From the NCBI GenBank assembly GCA_008638375.1, contig CM018048.1, positions 50,871,675 through 50,935,674 on the forward strand: a stretch of 64,000 nucleotides of DNA. The letters are read 5' to 3'. The position numbers and the translations under genes were made by a program. Within the stretch, counting starts at the first letter, position 1, and each line of letters begins with the position of its first letter. Of the stretch, positions 12,591-25,080 are shown one piece after another. Source of the stretch: Nyssa sinensis (Eukaryota; Streptophyta; Magnoliopsida; Cornales; Nyssaceae). The notes under the pieces are model-generated. The model had not been told where the DNA came from. It was given only the letters and a program-made list of their open reading frames with translations, and ran no database searches.

Positions 12591-12831
12591 CCCAAAAAAA
12601 AAAATTTACGAACAACTTTTCTCTAATTTAATCTAAGAATTGATGCACAACATAAAGCAATGTAATTATCACTTGGCACCATTCAAAATTTAAGGGTGTT
12701 GGGGCCCATTTGTGAAATATTAACTGCATTTTTCTATGTTTGTAGAGTTGCGTAGTGGTGATTTTTCCCTTCCAGAGTTATGAATCTATATTTGAAATTC
12801 ACGGTAAAGATAGGATGGTTCGATTTACTTA

Positions 12832-13067
12832 CAGGACTGTTTGGGAGTTTTTTTAAAAAAATTGAAACAGGCCAAGCACCTTCGTTTAGTTATTTGGTTT
12901 CTTACAAAACCAACCCTCCATTCATCTGACTTTATTAAACTTTTAGGCATATTTCATGGACAGAAACGAACATCTATAACTCTAAAAGGTACTAACTAAA
13001 TATTAAAATATGTATGACTAATTCACTTATACTCGGCTAAACTAGTTCTACCCTTCCAAACAAGCCC
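12832..13067. mobile_element. Possible small PIF/Tourist-like MITE (236 bp)
   Basis: The left end contains AGGACTGTTTGGGAG and the right end is the complement of GGGCTTGTTTGGAAG, flanked by TTA (12829-12831 and 13068-13070). The inverted ends are short and need a gap to align, so this is tentative. Confidence 0.4.
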
Positions 13068-13746
13068 TTAAGACCGAAAATATTGTTTACAAAGTGTAAC
13101 TTCGAATAATTAATTATCATATTAAATTCTTCAATTATGACATTGTGTTGGAAATTTACTAAAGTGAAAAGGACTTGTTGACTAAGAAATTTAAGAATTG
13201 AAGTCAAGCTACAAAACCAGAATTTATTCAAAATTCAGATTCATAATCTATGATCCTAATTCATAAAATTCAATCTAAACGCCATGTCAGAAACTGAAGT
13301 TTGGTTTCTTACCAATGCCTTTGAAATTCAAAGAACTAATCTGATTATGACTCAAAAAGTAAAGTAAAGCAAAGCAAAGATCATCAACATTTTCAGTCAT
13401 GAACTCAAGCTACATACAGATCAAAACTCATCCAAGAATTCATATCCACAAGCAATGAGCCCAATTATAACATACTGGTTTGAATATACTGTCGAAAACA
13501 TAAGTACATGTTCTAAACCTGAATACAAAATACTTAAAATCCTCCCCTCAAACTACACAAAATCACAATTTTAGAAGACCCCCAGTTAACTCCAGCTAAA
13601 ACACTAAAAAAATTCTAGTTTACCAGACTAGCATAGTGAGAACAACAGATGATGTCAACTTGAACAAGAGATTCCAAAGAGTTGTCGCTACTGAAAAGCA
13701 TACCAGAAGAAGCAATGTCTGACATAGGGTAATGAAGTTCCATAAG
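13068..13746 (-). other. Probable 3' UTR and downstream flank of the SMO1 gene
   Basis: The sequence after the SMO1 stop is less AT-rich than the deep spacer and has no gene of its own. An AATAAA-like hexamer on the minus strand occurs near 13220. The exact polyadenylation site cannot be read. Confidence 0.35.
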
Positions 13747-14266
13747 CTAGTCGTGTTTAAGATCTCCAGTAGAGATGTAGTATGAGCCTCCATTTTGTTG
13801 CTCACTGCTCTTCAATTCGTCTTTCAACTGAATTACATAAAAAAATAAATGGTCAGAATAAATTAACATGTGAAAAATACATGATAGAACACTTGATGGA
13901 TCATTGCCGCATGATAAATCAAAGATAAAGGGCAAAGGCAAAAGCAACCTTCTTCCCAGCAAAAGTATGGGACCAACATGAATGGCTACAACAAGCCATT
14001 TATAAGGTTTAACAAAAAGAAAAAAGATGTCTTATTACCATATCAGCGCAAATTAAAAAAAAAAAAAAATGGTAGAACCCCATGTCTAAAATACTTCCTA
14101 CTGTTCACCATGCTACTCCCAACTCCAACAGAAATGAAAAGACAAAGGAATGCAATTGCAGCTTTTACCTGCTGAAGGATCCTCTTCTGGTACCGGTAAC
14201 CCTAATCAGGTAGATTAAGAAGCATTACCATGTAATCAGTTCTGAGTGACAACAAAAACTGAAAAA

Positions 14267-14299
<33 letters not shown>

Positions 14300-17200
14300 C
14301 ATAAAACTAACTGTATAGTAACCTTGTCAGTTCCATAGATGTAATCACAGTATGTGAAAACTGAAGCAAAGTTGCTCTGGCTTTGTCCACCAACATAATG
14401 ATGGTAATCATGGTAATCAGCACCACCATAAAATGGAATATATTTTGTGGGAGTCCAAGGAATGTCGTACCTGTATAGTGAAACAAACAAGTTATAAAGT
14501 GCCTTAATAGTTAAACATAAAGTGTAGAGTAATCTCAAATCAGATTCGATCAGATAATAATATTAATATATATTATGTTATAATATATACAATCAACTCT
14601 CTTATAATTAATGGACATGGAATGGAATGGAAGACAAAAAATTATTAATTATTAGAATTATTAAGTTTTCTTATACTTTTATTAATAAAAAATTGTTTCA
14701 TACATGTATATGAATTTCAACACAAAAAGAGACTTTATATGCAACTTTTCAACAACATTTTGATATTTCATAAAAAAAAATACATATAATGTTCAACTTA
14801 AGGCATACAAAAATTTCTAATATCCTTCTCAACAAAAGAATTTATGTTTCCTACGCTTATGCATGTCATATGTCATAATTTTTCTCACTCCAATACTTTT
14901 GACTCCAATTAAAGTAGAATTTACAAATATAATTACCAAGATATATCATAAATATATATATAACTCTAATAATTAATAGGATAAACTACACTAACCTCCC
15001 CTGAGGTTTAGTGAAAATACACACAGATCCCCCTTGACGTTTGAGAAATTAAACTGACCTCCCCTTTGCTTTGATGTCAGTGACAAAAACCTCCCTCCGT
15101 TAGTTAACCAAACAGATTTTGTTAATGCATCTAAAATATTTTCATAAATTTTAATTTTAACCTTGTTAAAATTTATCTTGGACCTACACAGCCCTTCTCT
15201 TGTTCCAATCCAGCAAAAACATCATAGATGTGGTTCATCAATATATATACAAGCACAAATGTAGTCAAACAATCACCAAATCCCCAAAAATCATGCAAAA
15301 TCTAGTCCAAATTGTTCATCTTTCTCACAAACCCATTTTGAATTATGCAAACCCTTTTTGCAATAGAAATGTGGAAGGTAGGTGCAATGATGACGGAGAT
15401 GGTGAAGGCAGTGAAAATGGAAGCAGAACCAAGTCGGTTTCTTAAAAATTTATTAATTATTAAAGATTATTAACTTATTAAATATTAATTATAAGAGTGG
15501 TTAATTGTGTTGATATATATTATGTATATAAATATTATATTATAATGTGTAGAATTTAAAATATATAAACTCAACTTAAGAAAGTTTTATATAATTTAAT
15601 GTTTAACATATTATAAAATTTTTAAAATATATATTTTAAAATTTTTAAATATATGTTTCAATATAATATATTAAAAAAATTAATATATATATATATGTTA
15701 TATTTAATCGGATCATTAAGAGATCAGATTTGTTTAATCCATATCCGATCCATTTAACTAAAGTAACTATTGTATTTGGACCAAATCAAATTCTTTGTAC
15801 GACATCTGGATAAATGGATCGGATTCTGATTTAATTCAAATCAAGATCCGATTCATTGACAACCTAGGGTAGAGTATAAATATGCATAGAAAAATAGCAA
15901 GTGAAAAAGAAGGAATACAGTGCTTAGCTTGCAGAAACCATATACTATAAAATAGTGAAGAAAGGAAAAGGGCCATCATAATTCCTAAGTGCTATGGAGC
16001 ATCAGGAAAAGTTTCCATAAAACCTATTGCTCCCATCTTCGTTCCAGCAGTGATCAGCCAGAAAAGGAAATATAGAAGAGTAGCAAGTAAAAAAGAGGCA
16101 TACAGTTCTTATTAGCTTGTAGAAACCAAACTATAAAATAATGAAGAAAGGGAAAGGGCCATCATAATTCACAAGTGTTATGGAGCATCTGGAGAGTTTC
16201 CCCAAAACCTATTGCTCCCAGCTTGTTAATTTCAGGAGGTGATCATCCAAAAATAATAATAATAATCATTGTTACAAATTTATTTTATCTGTGAGCAAGA
16301 ACAAACTATCTTCAGTTGGCTTTAAGAGAATCATAATTCGTTGCAGTTCACCATCTGTATCTGATATTTCACTTCCATTGGGTTAAATTTTATCATTTTT
16401 ACCTAATTCATTAACTGAAAATACGCTAGAATTAAAAAATCAACATAACATGTCACATGTGAAATATCAAAAAATAAAATCAAACAATTTTTTCTTTCCT
16501 GATAAGTAAGAGCATATCAGAAGAAACACTAGAGGGGGTACAACCCTTGTACATGTGGAGCATATAGGAACCCAAATAAAACAAACACCTTTGGGCACCA
16601 TGTTTGTAAGTAAGCATTACAGCTGAAATGTAGATGCAACACTATCCACAGTTCCTATTTGGACTTTATATTTAGCTTTCAAGTTCATATGTGAATGCCC
16701 TAATGTATTTATGGATTTTAACCCATTAAAAGGGGAAAAGGATTTATGATTGCTGCTATACGTGACCTAAAAACAGAGTATTTACGGTTTAAATTTACGG
16801 TGATCTTCAAACCAAATACAGGATCTACAAAATTTCTTTATGTTTTGCATTTTGAAAGCATAGGCAATCAGATTTTGCAATTGTCAGGGTTTTTCAGCTT
16901 TTTTTCCTCCAATCATTAACTTATTTTTTTTATTTTCACTGAACTATGCTCAATTTATAAATCATCTTTTTTCGTTATCTCTTGCCCCTTTTTTGGCTTA
17001 GTTTTGCAAGTATTCCATGGTTTCTCAATCTTGTTGCAAATATTTGCCTTTCCCCCAATTGCAATAATAAAATGACAATTGGTTATATGTTCATCTCATG
17101 AACTCTGAGATAGTAACAAACACTGATTTTGATCCTACAATTAGATCTTTTAAACCCCCACTAATTAGGCTAGAATCCAAAAAATTAATATTCTTAAAGA

Positions 17201-20200
17201 ATGATATGGTAGAACAATTGCTGACGAACAAGACGAATTAAATATAAAGATAAGATGTCTGCAACAAATCAATAAATCATAAAAGGAACTTTATCATCAA
17301 CTGGAACAGAGTAATATGGAGATGTGAAGACCCAAGGCACTTTAAAGGCTTTGAACAAATAATGAAGCGATCTCACGATTAGAGCAATAGAAAGCAACAA
17401 ACTAAGATGCACAACAGTGAGTCGCTGACAAACTGTAAAATCAACATCAATCTTGTGAGAGCAACCAATTCCAGTTCCATTTCTACTAGTTCAAATAAAC
17501 CAAAAGACCACAATTCATCCAAAAGAACAAATCCATATAGAACACTAAGGTTCCTTTTGGATTGAGGGATTCAAAATGAATGGATTTGAGATCAATTATT
17601 TAAGGAATATAGTACTTAAAAGAAAATTATTTAAGGAATATAGTTTACATCTTGATTTAGGTTGCAACAAGATACATGGATTGATTTGAGAGCCTCCTAT
17701 TCGTGGATTTCAAATAATAAGGTAAAAGGAGTTATTTGAAATTCATGCCATGAAGGATTTAGTTGTAAAGAATGCTAATAATAATAATAATAATAATAAT
17801 ATATTTTCTACCTCTACTTCACCATTCCTTTAGGTCTCCCATCCAAACTCAATGCAAATCTTATATATAGATTTACGACCCCTTTAATTGAAATCCACCC
17901 ATCCAAGGTACCATTAATGCAAAAAAAGCTTTTGCTGGCAGATATAAACTCTAAATCATGAAAAAATGTATTAATCTACAACAACATAATAAACACAGCG
18001 AAAAATAAACTTACATGCCACTGACACAATCAAAATTTTTTTCAGAGGGTTGGTATATGCATCCTGGCTTATCAGATCACACTCCAGGTATCTGCCACAT
18101 CATTAATCATGACAAAAAGGTTAAGAAACCTTTTATGTTCTTTTCTTATTGGATGAATCATAGGGATTTTATCCCTACTCTTGAAAGATCATGGCAAGAA
18201 ACTATGCAAGGTAATCCCATGCAAAAGCCTACTCTCAACCTGAGAAGATTAAAAGGGGATCTAAAAGAGTTTAACTCTAAATTTTTCAGTAGCATATATA
18301 ACAGAGTTAAAGAAGCCAAAGATAAGTTGGAGGAGTTACAAACTCAGCTTCATGACAATACATCAGACCCTGAAATTCTCAGAATGGAGAAGGAAGCAGC
18401 AATTGATTATGCAGAGTTGAGTTTAGCTGAAGAGGGGTTTTTTAAACAAAAAGCTAGAGTTAAATGGCTTAATCTAGGTGACCAGAACACAGCCTCTTTT
18501 CACCATAAAGTCAATGGGAACAGAGCTAGAGCAAGAATCCTTAGTATTCTGAATAATGAACTAATGAAGGGAGGAAAATTGAGAAACTAGAGGAAGTTAA
18601 AAATGAAGTTGTTAATTTCTTTAAGCAGCTCCTTGGGACTTCAAATACTTGTGAGCCTAGTTTGAAAGAGAGTTTATGGAAGGTGATTACTAAGAAATTA
18701 AGTGACCAGCAGCAGAAAGCAGGTCCAGCCTGTTACAGATTAAGAAGTTAAAAGCTGCAATTTTTGGTATTAGTGTTGATAAAGCTCCGGGTCCAGATGG
18801 GTTCAGTGCTAGTTATTTTCAACACAATTCGAACATAGTTGGAAAGGATGTAATCCAAGCTGTCCAATTTTTCTCCAGAACTGGTTACTTACAGAAAGGC
18901 TTGAATTCTACTGCCCTGACTTTAGTTCCAAAAAAAAGCAAATCCTACCACAAGGGATTACAGGCCAATTGCCTGTTTTATACCCTATACAAATGTATCT
19001 CAAAGATTTTAACAAACAGGCTAGAACACATCATGACCAGCCTTATCAGTCTCAACCAAACAACTTTTCTCCATGGAAGGAAAATTGCTGATAATATACT
19101 GATTATGACTTATCAAAAAAATAAATAATATCCTGATTATGCCGGAATTGGTAAGGAACTACCAAATGAACCATTCCCCCTCAAGATGTGCAATTAAAAC
19201 TGACTTGATGAAGGCATATGACAATATTAATTGGGATTTCTTGACGTTCTTGAGATTATGGAGTTTCCTTCAGTAATCAGGTACTGGATCAAGAAGAGTG
19301 TCACAACTGCAAGCTTCTCTATCAAAATGAATGGTGCTTTGGAAGGCTACTTTGTAGGGGCCAAAGGGCTGAGGAAGGGGGACCCACTCTCACCCTATCT
19401 GTTCCTTATAGTCATGGAAGCTTTCACAGGTGTTCTTAACAGCTATGTTGAGGAAGGCCCTTTTTAATATCACCCAAAATGTGGCACTCACGAGATCAAT
19501 CAATTAATATTTGCAGATGACCATTTTGTCTTGGCTGTTGCAGAGGAAGACTCTATGCAAACCATCAAGAAATCCCTTATGGAATTTGAGAAAATGTCCG
19601 GTCTTACCCAAACCTTCATAAAAGCAGTCTATTTTACAGGGGTTAGTGAAAAGATGAAAGGGAGATTGACTGGTAGTCTGGGTATTAGAGAAGGACAGCT
19701 CCCAGCCTGGGAATTCCATTGATCTCAACAAGACTCAAAGCAAGTGACTGCAAGGATTTGATTGAAAGAATTACAGCAAAAGAAAACGATTGGACAGCCA
19801 GGTTTCTTACCTATGCAGGTAGATTACTAGTGAACTCTGTTCTCAATAGTACACACACCTTCTGGAGTTCATTTTTCATTCTTCCTCTTACAGTTATTAA
19901 GGGTATAGAAAGAATATTGAGGAGATTTATTTGGTATGGTCCTGAATTGAAACTTAAGATTTCCAAAGTAAATTGGAAAACAGTGTGCCAACCAAAGAAG
20001 GAGAGGGTCTGGGAATAAGATCTGTTGAAGAAGTCAATAAAGCTCCTACGCTCAGACATCTTTGGGATCTTTATTCTAAGGAGGACTCTCTATTGGTCAA
20101 GTGGGTTCACACCTACTTCATCAAAAAGAAATGCATATGGACATTGAAGGAGCTTCAAGATTGCAGTTGGACCAGAAGATCTCTGTTGAAATTGAGATGT

Positions 20201-22388
20201 TTTGCTAAAAAAATTATGAAGAAGCAGATTGGGAATGGGCAGATCTACATTTCTCTGGTATGAGTTATGCCTTCCTTCAGGAATTCTGGTTGATACTTAT
20301 GGAGAAAACATAGTAGAAGAAACTGGTAGTTTCCATGATGCAAAAATGTGGCAGAGGTAATCAGACATAATTCTTGGAGATGGCCTAGAAGAGCTAATGG
20401 TATTTTTTCAACTATTCAGGGAACCATTCCTCCAGATCTTGTTCCCCATCATGACTTGGAGGATAAACCATGTTGGACTCTAACCACAAATGGGGAATAT
20501 ACAGCCAAATCAGCTTGGCAGCACCTAGGACGATCTAGTCTAGAAGTAGATTGGCACACGATAGTATGGTTTCCTAAAGCTGTCCCCAAATTTGCTTTCA
20601 TCATGGGGATGGTTTGTAGAAACAACTTAGCTACCAGACTCGAGCTAAGGCAGAGAGAATGGGAATTGAAGCAGAATGTATTCTCTGTAACTCTAATAGA
20701 GAAGATATTCAGCACCTTCTCTTTCAATGTAGCTACTCCAATGCTATTTGGAAAGATGTAATGCAAGATTTTTTGGTCATCAGGAACCCCACCTAAGCTG
20801 GGACCAAGTAAAACATTGGATCATTAGCCATTGGAAGGGGAATTCCTTTACTAACAATGTTAGACTTCTGGCCTTGTCCATAACAGTTTATTCTCTCTGG
20901 GAAGAAAGGAACAACAGGATGTTTAAAAACAAATTCTCTGAAGCAATCCAAATCAAGAGATACCATTCATAATGTAGTGACTAGCTGGAGGAAAGTCCCC
21001 GAAAACTACAGCAACTGGGAGCTGAGGTCAACCCTGGGTATTTCTTCTATTGTATGTCAGCACTAGTATAGGAAGGTTGTCTTCTGTTGCCTTAAAGATG
21101 TTCAGTTCCTAGTTTGGCTTATTTTGTTTGTTTCCATGTTGTTTTCTTATCTTGGGATTAGGTGTTTGATTCCTTCTTCGTTTCTGGTTTGTTTGTTTCT
21201 ACGAGACTCCGGTAGGCAGAGGTCTCTTGGTTGGCGTGTTTGGCTAATTGTTTCCTTCTCTTGGAAGCTTGTTTGGGGTGTTCCCCTCTTTTGGTGGTGA
21301 ATAAAACATACTTACCAAAAGATACAACCTACAATTTCAAAAAGAAAAAAAGAAGAAGAAGAAAGGAAGGAAGAAAATACGTGGAGATCTAGAAGAAGAA
21401 AAAGAAAGAGATAAATCAAAAGGAAAACACCCTTGTAAATCCTTCTTTGCATGGGCCAAAAAAGTAGGGCACTATTCAAGATCCTACCAGTTCCAAACAC
21501 TGCAAGTAAGTTAAATAAACATAAGATAAAAGAATAGTGCAAGAAAAGTAAGATAGCTTGCTGTTAAACATGATTTGGTCAAATTAGCAAAAAGAAGAAA
21601 ATGACATCAAGGTAAGTGCCATAAGGCATAGCATGCGTACCCACTGTGAGTCTCAATGGCCTCAATCTGCCTCAAAGCTATCCACAACCAGAAGGTAATT
21701 ATATGCCCGGGAACCATCGCGGGCCCGAGAAACGACGGAATCCCGAGGATCAAAATCTCCGCCCAGTGTGCGTACGGCGCCGCAAACCCGATCGGCGCCG
21801 TATATTCATGGTGAACCCTATGAATCTTCTCATACCCCCATTTGCAATGCAGAAACCTATGGATCCAATAGTTCGTATAATCCTCAACGATGAAATACAC
21901 AGCCAATTGGGCAACAATTTCGCCTAATGATGGCAAGGGCAGGCCCGTTCGAATCCCAATCATCTGTAATGAATTATAATAATCAAGTAATAAGTATTAA
22001 ATCCCTGTATCAGAAGCAAATTTATACAAATATACGAGTGTGTACGTGTGAATATATATACTTTAATGGATGGATAGGAGACGAGTTGGAGAGGGCCAAC
22101 GACGAGGAAGAACATGCACATTACGTCTCTGTAGCATCGGAAGACGTCGGAATATGAGAGTTTTACTTTGGGCTGAATTTTGTAGATGTGGAATCTTTTA
22201 TAGACGAGTTCGATGAAGAGGTAGAAGAGGGGAACGACTGAAAAGACGAGGAAGAGGAAGAGAATGTCATGGCAATAGAGGAAGTAATCGGATTTGGTGG
22301 CAGAGTAGTTGAACCACAGAGTTTCGGCCGTGGTTAGGGATCGGCCGACGGCAGTCTCGGCTTCTTGGATGGTTTTGTAGGGCAACAT
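13747..22388 (-). CDS. SMO1: Methylsterol monooxygenase 1 (sterol C4-methyl oxidase), five exons
   Basis: Exons on the minus strand are 22388-22062, 21963-21641, 14470-14323, 14201-14169 and 13827-13747. They join in phase with GT-AG introns to give 303 aa, close to the roughly 298 aa of Arabidopsis SMO1-1. The protein would be an ER membrane enzyme that oxidises the 4-alpha methyl group of 4,4-dimethyl sterols (24-methylenecycloartanol type) in phytosterol synthesis. Hydrophobic segments lie at about residues 40-60 and 88-105. The three His boxes of the fatty-acid hydroxylase superfamily are present: HRFLH, HRVHH and the HDYHH region (diiron ligands). The conserved blocks THSGY and GGQSQSNFASVFTYCDYIYG are intact. 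The start MLPYKTIQEAE matches the family N-terminus. Intron 3 is 7.2 kb and filled with transposons, yet all splice sites look good. The family assignment is firm; which SMO1 paralog it is cannot be decided. Confidence 0.95.
14266..14297. repeat. (A)n(TA)n run in SMO1 intron
   Basis: A poly(A) stretch followed by about 12 TA units lies in the short intron between exons 3 and 4, close to the exon 3 donor. Confidence 0.8.
14979..15170. mobile_element. One-ended relic of a Mutator-type MITE relative (SMO1 intron 3)
   Basis: The sequence begins AGGATAAACTACACTAACC and repeats the alternating 'ACTGACCTCCCCT...TTTGAGAAATTA' pattern of the 6365 and 7111 elements' arms. I could not find the opposite end, so only one terminus seems to be preserved. 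Confidence 0.55.
15895..16250. repeat. Tandem duplication of about 186 bp (SMO1 intron 3)
   Basis: Unit 1 (15895-16080) and unit 2 (16081-about 16250) share long blocks such as GGGCCATCATAATTC, 'GGAGCATCWGGA' and CCTATTGCTCCCA. They differ by scattered substitutions and small indels. The duplication is therefore moderately old and lies in an intron, with no coding meaning seen. Confidence 0.85.
16486..16625 (-). mobile_element. Possible LINE 3'-end fragment (SMO1 intron 3)
   Basis: Read on the minus strand, the segment ends with CTTACTTATCAGGAAAGAAAA. This resembles the 3' tails of the other LINE fragments in the window, and a T run (plus strand) sits at its left edge. No coding part remains. 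Confidence 0.35.
17778..17812. repeat. (AAT)n microsatellite
   Basis: About 11 AAT/TAA units in the large SMO1 intron, read directly. Confidence 0.9.
18015..20972 (+). pseudogene. LINE ORF2 (endonuclease/reverse transcriptase/zf-RVT) relic
   Basis: The open pieces 18015-18590, 18901-19128, 19231-19467, 19531-19722, 19719-20018, 19973-20263, 20348-20761 and 20748-20972 are successive parts of one ORF2, separated by frameshifts and stops. One break at 19091-19141 is due to a tiny secondary insertion (see the next entry). The endonuclease N-terminus is missing. The protein would have nicked target DNA and copied LINE RNA; it cannot be made now. Confidence 0.85.
18030..21320 (+). mobile_element. 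5'-truncated, decayed L1-type LINE inside SMO1 intron 3
   Basis: The segment covers the later part of a plant LINE ORF2, opposite to the host gene. In order I see the end of the AP-endonuclease (SDHTP near 18075) and the linker region with the block RVKWLNLGDQNTASFHHK. Next come reverse-transcriptase blocks: KAPGPDGFSASYFQ near 18783, TDLMKAYDNINWDF near 19200, KGDPLSPYLFLIVMEAF near 19375, and the catalytic FADD at 19510-19521. A zinc-binding RVT domain follows at about 20470-20660, then the terminal SLWEERNNRMFKN block near 20895. Reading frames change several times and stops are present, so it is dead. The 3' end reads ACATACTTACCAAAAG with little poly(A). I found no target duplication. 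Confidence 0.88.
19108..19124 (+). mobile_element. 17-bp LINE/SINE tail micro-insertion
   Basis: ACTTATCAAAAAAATAA lies between two 17-bp direct copies, ATAATATACTGATTATG (19091-19107) and ATAATATCCTGATTATG (19125-19141), with one mismatch. The inserted bases match the 3' tail of the local LINE and SINE fragments followed by A residues. Removing the insert and one copy of the duplication restores the reverse-transcriptase reading frame (IADNILIMPELVRNYQ). This is what an extremely 5'-truncated retroposition event would leave. Confidence 0.75.
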
Positions 22389-22560
22389 TGGTGGCGGAGA
22401 GAGTCGGAGATTATAGCAGATTGAATGGGGACCGGAGGGAGAGCCAAATCAGAACGCAAGAGTAGGCAGTTCTCAGCTGAACACAATTCAGAGTGTTGTT
22501 TTATGGAGTTACGAAGTACAATCGAAGACTAGATATAAAGTGAAGTTAAATGTTTGGCTT
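22389..22560 (-). promoter_or_regulatory. SMO1 5' leader and core promoter
   Basis: Upstream of the start at 22388, a TATA-like CTTTATATC is readable on the minus strand near 22532-22540. This would give a leader of roughly 100-120 nt. The assignment rests on position and motif only. Confidence 0.35.
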
Positions 22561-22789
22561 TCGGTGTCTACAGTTGGACTTTGTCCAGTTTTTGGCTGTG
22601 GCTGATTTCTTCTGACAATTATGAAAAAGAAATTGCATTGTAGGATTGGAAAATTGGAGATAAATACAAACTCTTTTGTTTTTTCATGTATTTTGTCCCT
22701 TAGGTTGAGCCCAGAACAATATAATTTGAGACAATCATTTAATGTTTCTAATGTGATGGTAAGACTCCCATAAATATTTTTACAACAAT

Positions 22790-23040
22790 CTTTATTAATT
22801 TAAGAATAATTATACTAATTTTTCTTATTCTTAAAAATAATTATACTAATTTTTTTTTATAATCTCTAAAATTATATTGACATTTTTTTTATTATACTGA
22901 ATTATTCAATTTTTTTGGACAAAATTCATGATTTTGACTAAATTTTTTATATGATTAAAATATATTTTTTATTTTACTATTTTTTATTTTTTAAAAAATT
23001 AAAAATAAAATCTTTATAATTACCATGTATCATAGGAGTA
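22790..23040. mobile_element. Degenerate arm of Mutator-type MITE family
   Basis: It contains repeated 'AATAATTATACTAATTTTT' and 'AAATTATATTGACATTTTTT' pieces and 'GATTTTGACTAAATTTTTT', all corresponding to the left arm of the 6365 element. Only about one half is recognisable, and the ends are lost. Confidence 0.5.
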
Positions 23041-24324
23041 ATTTATGTTTTTTTATTAACATATGTTTTCAATAATTCTGATAAAAAAAATCAAAGTAAT
23101 ATCATAAATAAGATGAAAAACTCTTTTCATTGTCAAATATCACATGAAAAACAGTGTCAGACGAATTGATTTTAAATTTTAATATTTAATAATATGCTTA
23201 AAATTCGAAGAAAGTTTTATTAGGGCTGGTTAATTTTTCATAAACCAAATAATTTAATAAAATTGAATCCAATCCATTTTGAAAAATTCTAAATTTTAAA
23301 TAATAAATAAAAATAATATTTTATGTCTCATTACATTTATCTTATTTAAAGTTTATTCTCTCAGGAGATGTGGGACACACTATTTATAGGATTCACGAGT
23401 TAATTTCACATCTTAAAAAAATGTGAATCATAAATAAAATAAATATAATGAGACATAAAATATTATTGAATAAATAATAATGTTTAAAGATAACTGGTCC
23501 ACTCATGAGAAGCCACATGGGAGGAAAAGTGCTAAGAGATGTTGTGCCTTACATTTTAGGAAAAAGGATAGAGGATCCATGACATGGAATTCATTTGATA
23601 TGTTTAAGCATTTTAGGATTAGTTTCTTTATTTTAATTTTTTAGAAAATTAATTTTTAGTTGTATTTGAGCATTAAAAAAAAAAAAAAAGATTTCCTTTT
23701 ACCTGTGACCGCTAAATTCTGGAAATAAGCACAACCTAAATAGTTGTTTTTTGATATTAAAAAAAATAAAAAATAAATTAGGCAAAATGGATCTGCCAAG
23801 TCAGCAGATTTGACAAAACATGTGGTTTCATCTGTTTTGCGTAGTTGGTGGTGGAAAAGCAACCAAAAGGTCGACGTCCGACGTAGTATATTATTTGTCC
23901 GTTTGTGCCACGTGAAAGAGAAGCACGTGACATTTCCAGTTGTAGATTAAGAAATTCTGGTTGCCTAACCAATTTGTCTCCCCATTTTGATAAAAACTTA
24001 GACGATGTTTGTGAATTATTTAAATTGAATTAGGTTTGTATTATTTTTACTAAGATATTTAATTTTTAATTTTAACTTTGTTGAAATGTTTAATTTTTTT
24101 TTAGTACAAATTCAACCATTGTACTAATAAAAAATAATTACTAAATAATATAAAAAAATTCAATTCAATTTATCTATAATTTACAGAAGTAATTCTTACC
24201 TTTTTAAACTAATATTAGAGACTAAGCCATGTTTAGAGCTTTTTTTTGTATATTACAAATAAATTTAAGCTTAATCAAACAATTAACCAATGTATTGCGG
24301 AACAACTTTTGTAATTACAAATGC

Positions 24325-24326
<2 letters not shown>

Positions 24327-24370
<44 letters not shown>

Positions 24371-24371
24371 A
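24327..24371. repeat. (TA)n(GA)n microsatellite
   Basis: About 9 TA units are followed by about 13 GA units. Confidence 0.95.
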
Positions 24372-24669
24372 TAACATACTATTTCCACTTCTTAATGTAC
24401 TCTTAACACACTAAAAAGTTAAAAAATTGATAAATCATGAAAAATGATTTCGGAGTGCATCAGTACATGGGAGGACTGGGAATAGCTACTCCCTGTATAT
24501 ACACAAAATCAAAAGAGATATGCAAAAGCAAAAATTGGTCCAAACGGACATTAAAACTTTTAGAATAAGTTTATAACTGTCTCTATCAATTACGATATTC
24601 CTGTCTTTATGGTAAAATAACATTATCTAATCTAAGACCAAATCCTATCCAATTATTCAAGTGGTGCAA

Positions 24670-25080
24670 AATATTCACTATCACACAAATGAGTATACTG
24701 ATTTTTCATGAAATTTTTGAAATTACATTAATCACTTCTCTTTTACCTGACAATATATAGATATCATTTTCAGTCAATTTTTTTTTCAAAATGATAAAAT
24801 TACCCCTCTTATGATTTTTTTTTTCAATTTTTAAAATTTTGACCAATTTTTTTTATTTTAAAATAAATATTGATAAAAATCTTAAATTTATTTTGAAATA
24901 AAAAAAATAAATCGTTAGAAAAGTTAAAAAAAATAGTCAAAATTAAAAAAATATAAAAATAAATAAATAAAATGAGAAATTTTGTCATCTTGACAAAAAA
25001 AATTAATTAAAAAGAATATTTGTATATCAGTATATTGTCAAGTAAAGTAAATAGAGATCAACATATTATAAATATCATCC
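24670..25080. mobile_element. Degenerate Mutator-type MITE, nearly full length
   Basis: The block order matches the family: 'GTATACTGATTTTT', then 'CAGTCAATTTTTTTTTC', AAAATGATAAAATTACC, 'ATAAATATTGATAAAAATC', and an inverted right arm with AATTTTGTCATCTTGAC. Both tips are eroded and no clean target duplication was found. Confidence 0.6.

Noticed and set aside
21312..21542. 76-codon minus-strand frame near SMO1 exon 2
   Set aside because: It lies inside intron 3 next to a purine-rich tract, is hydrophobic by composition and is not conserved in SMO1 proteins.
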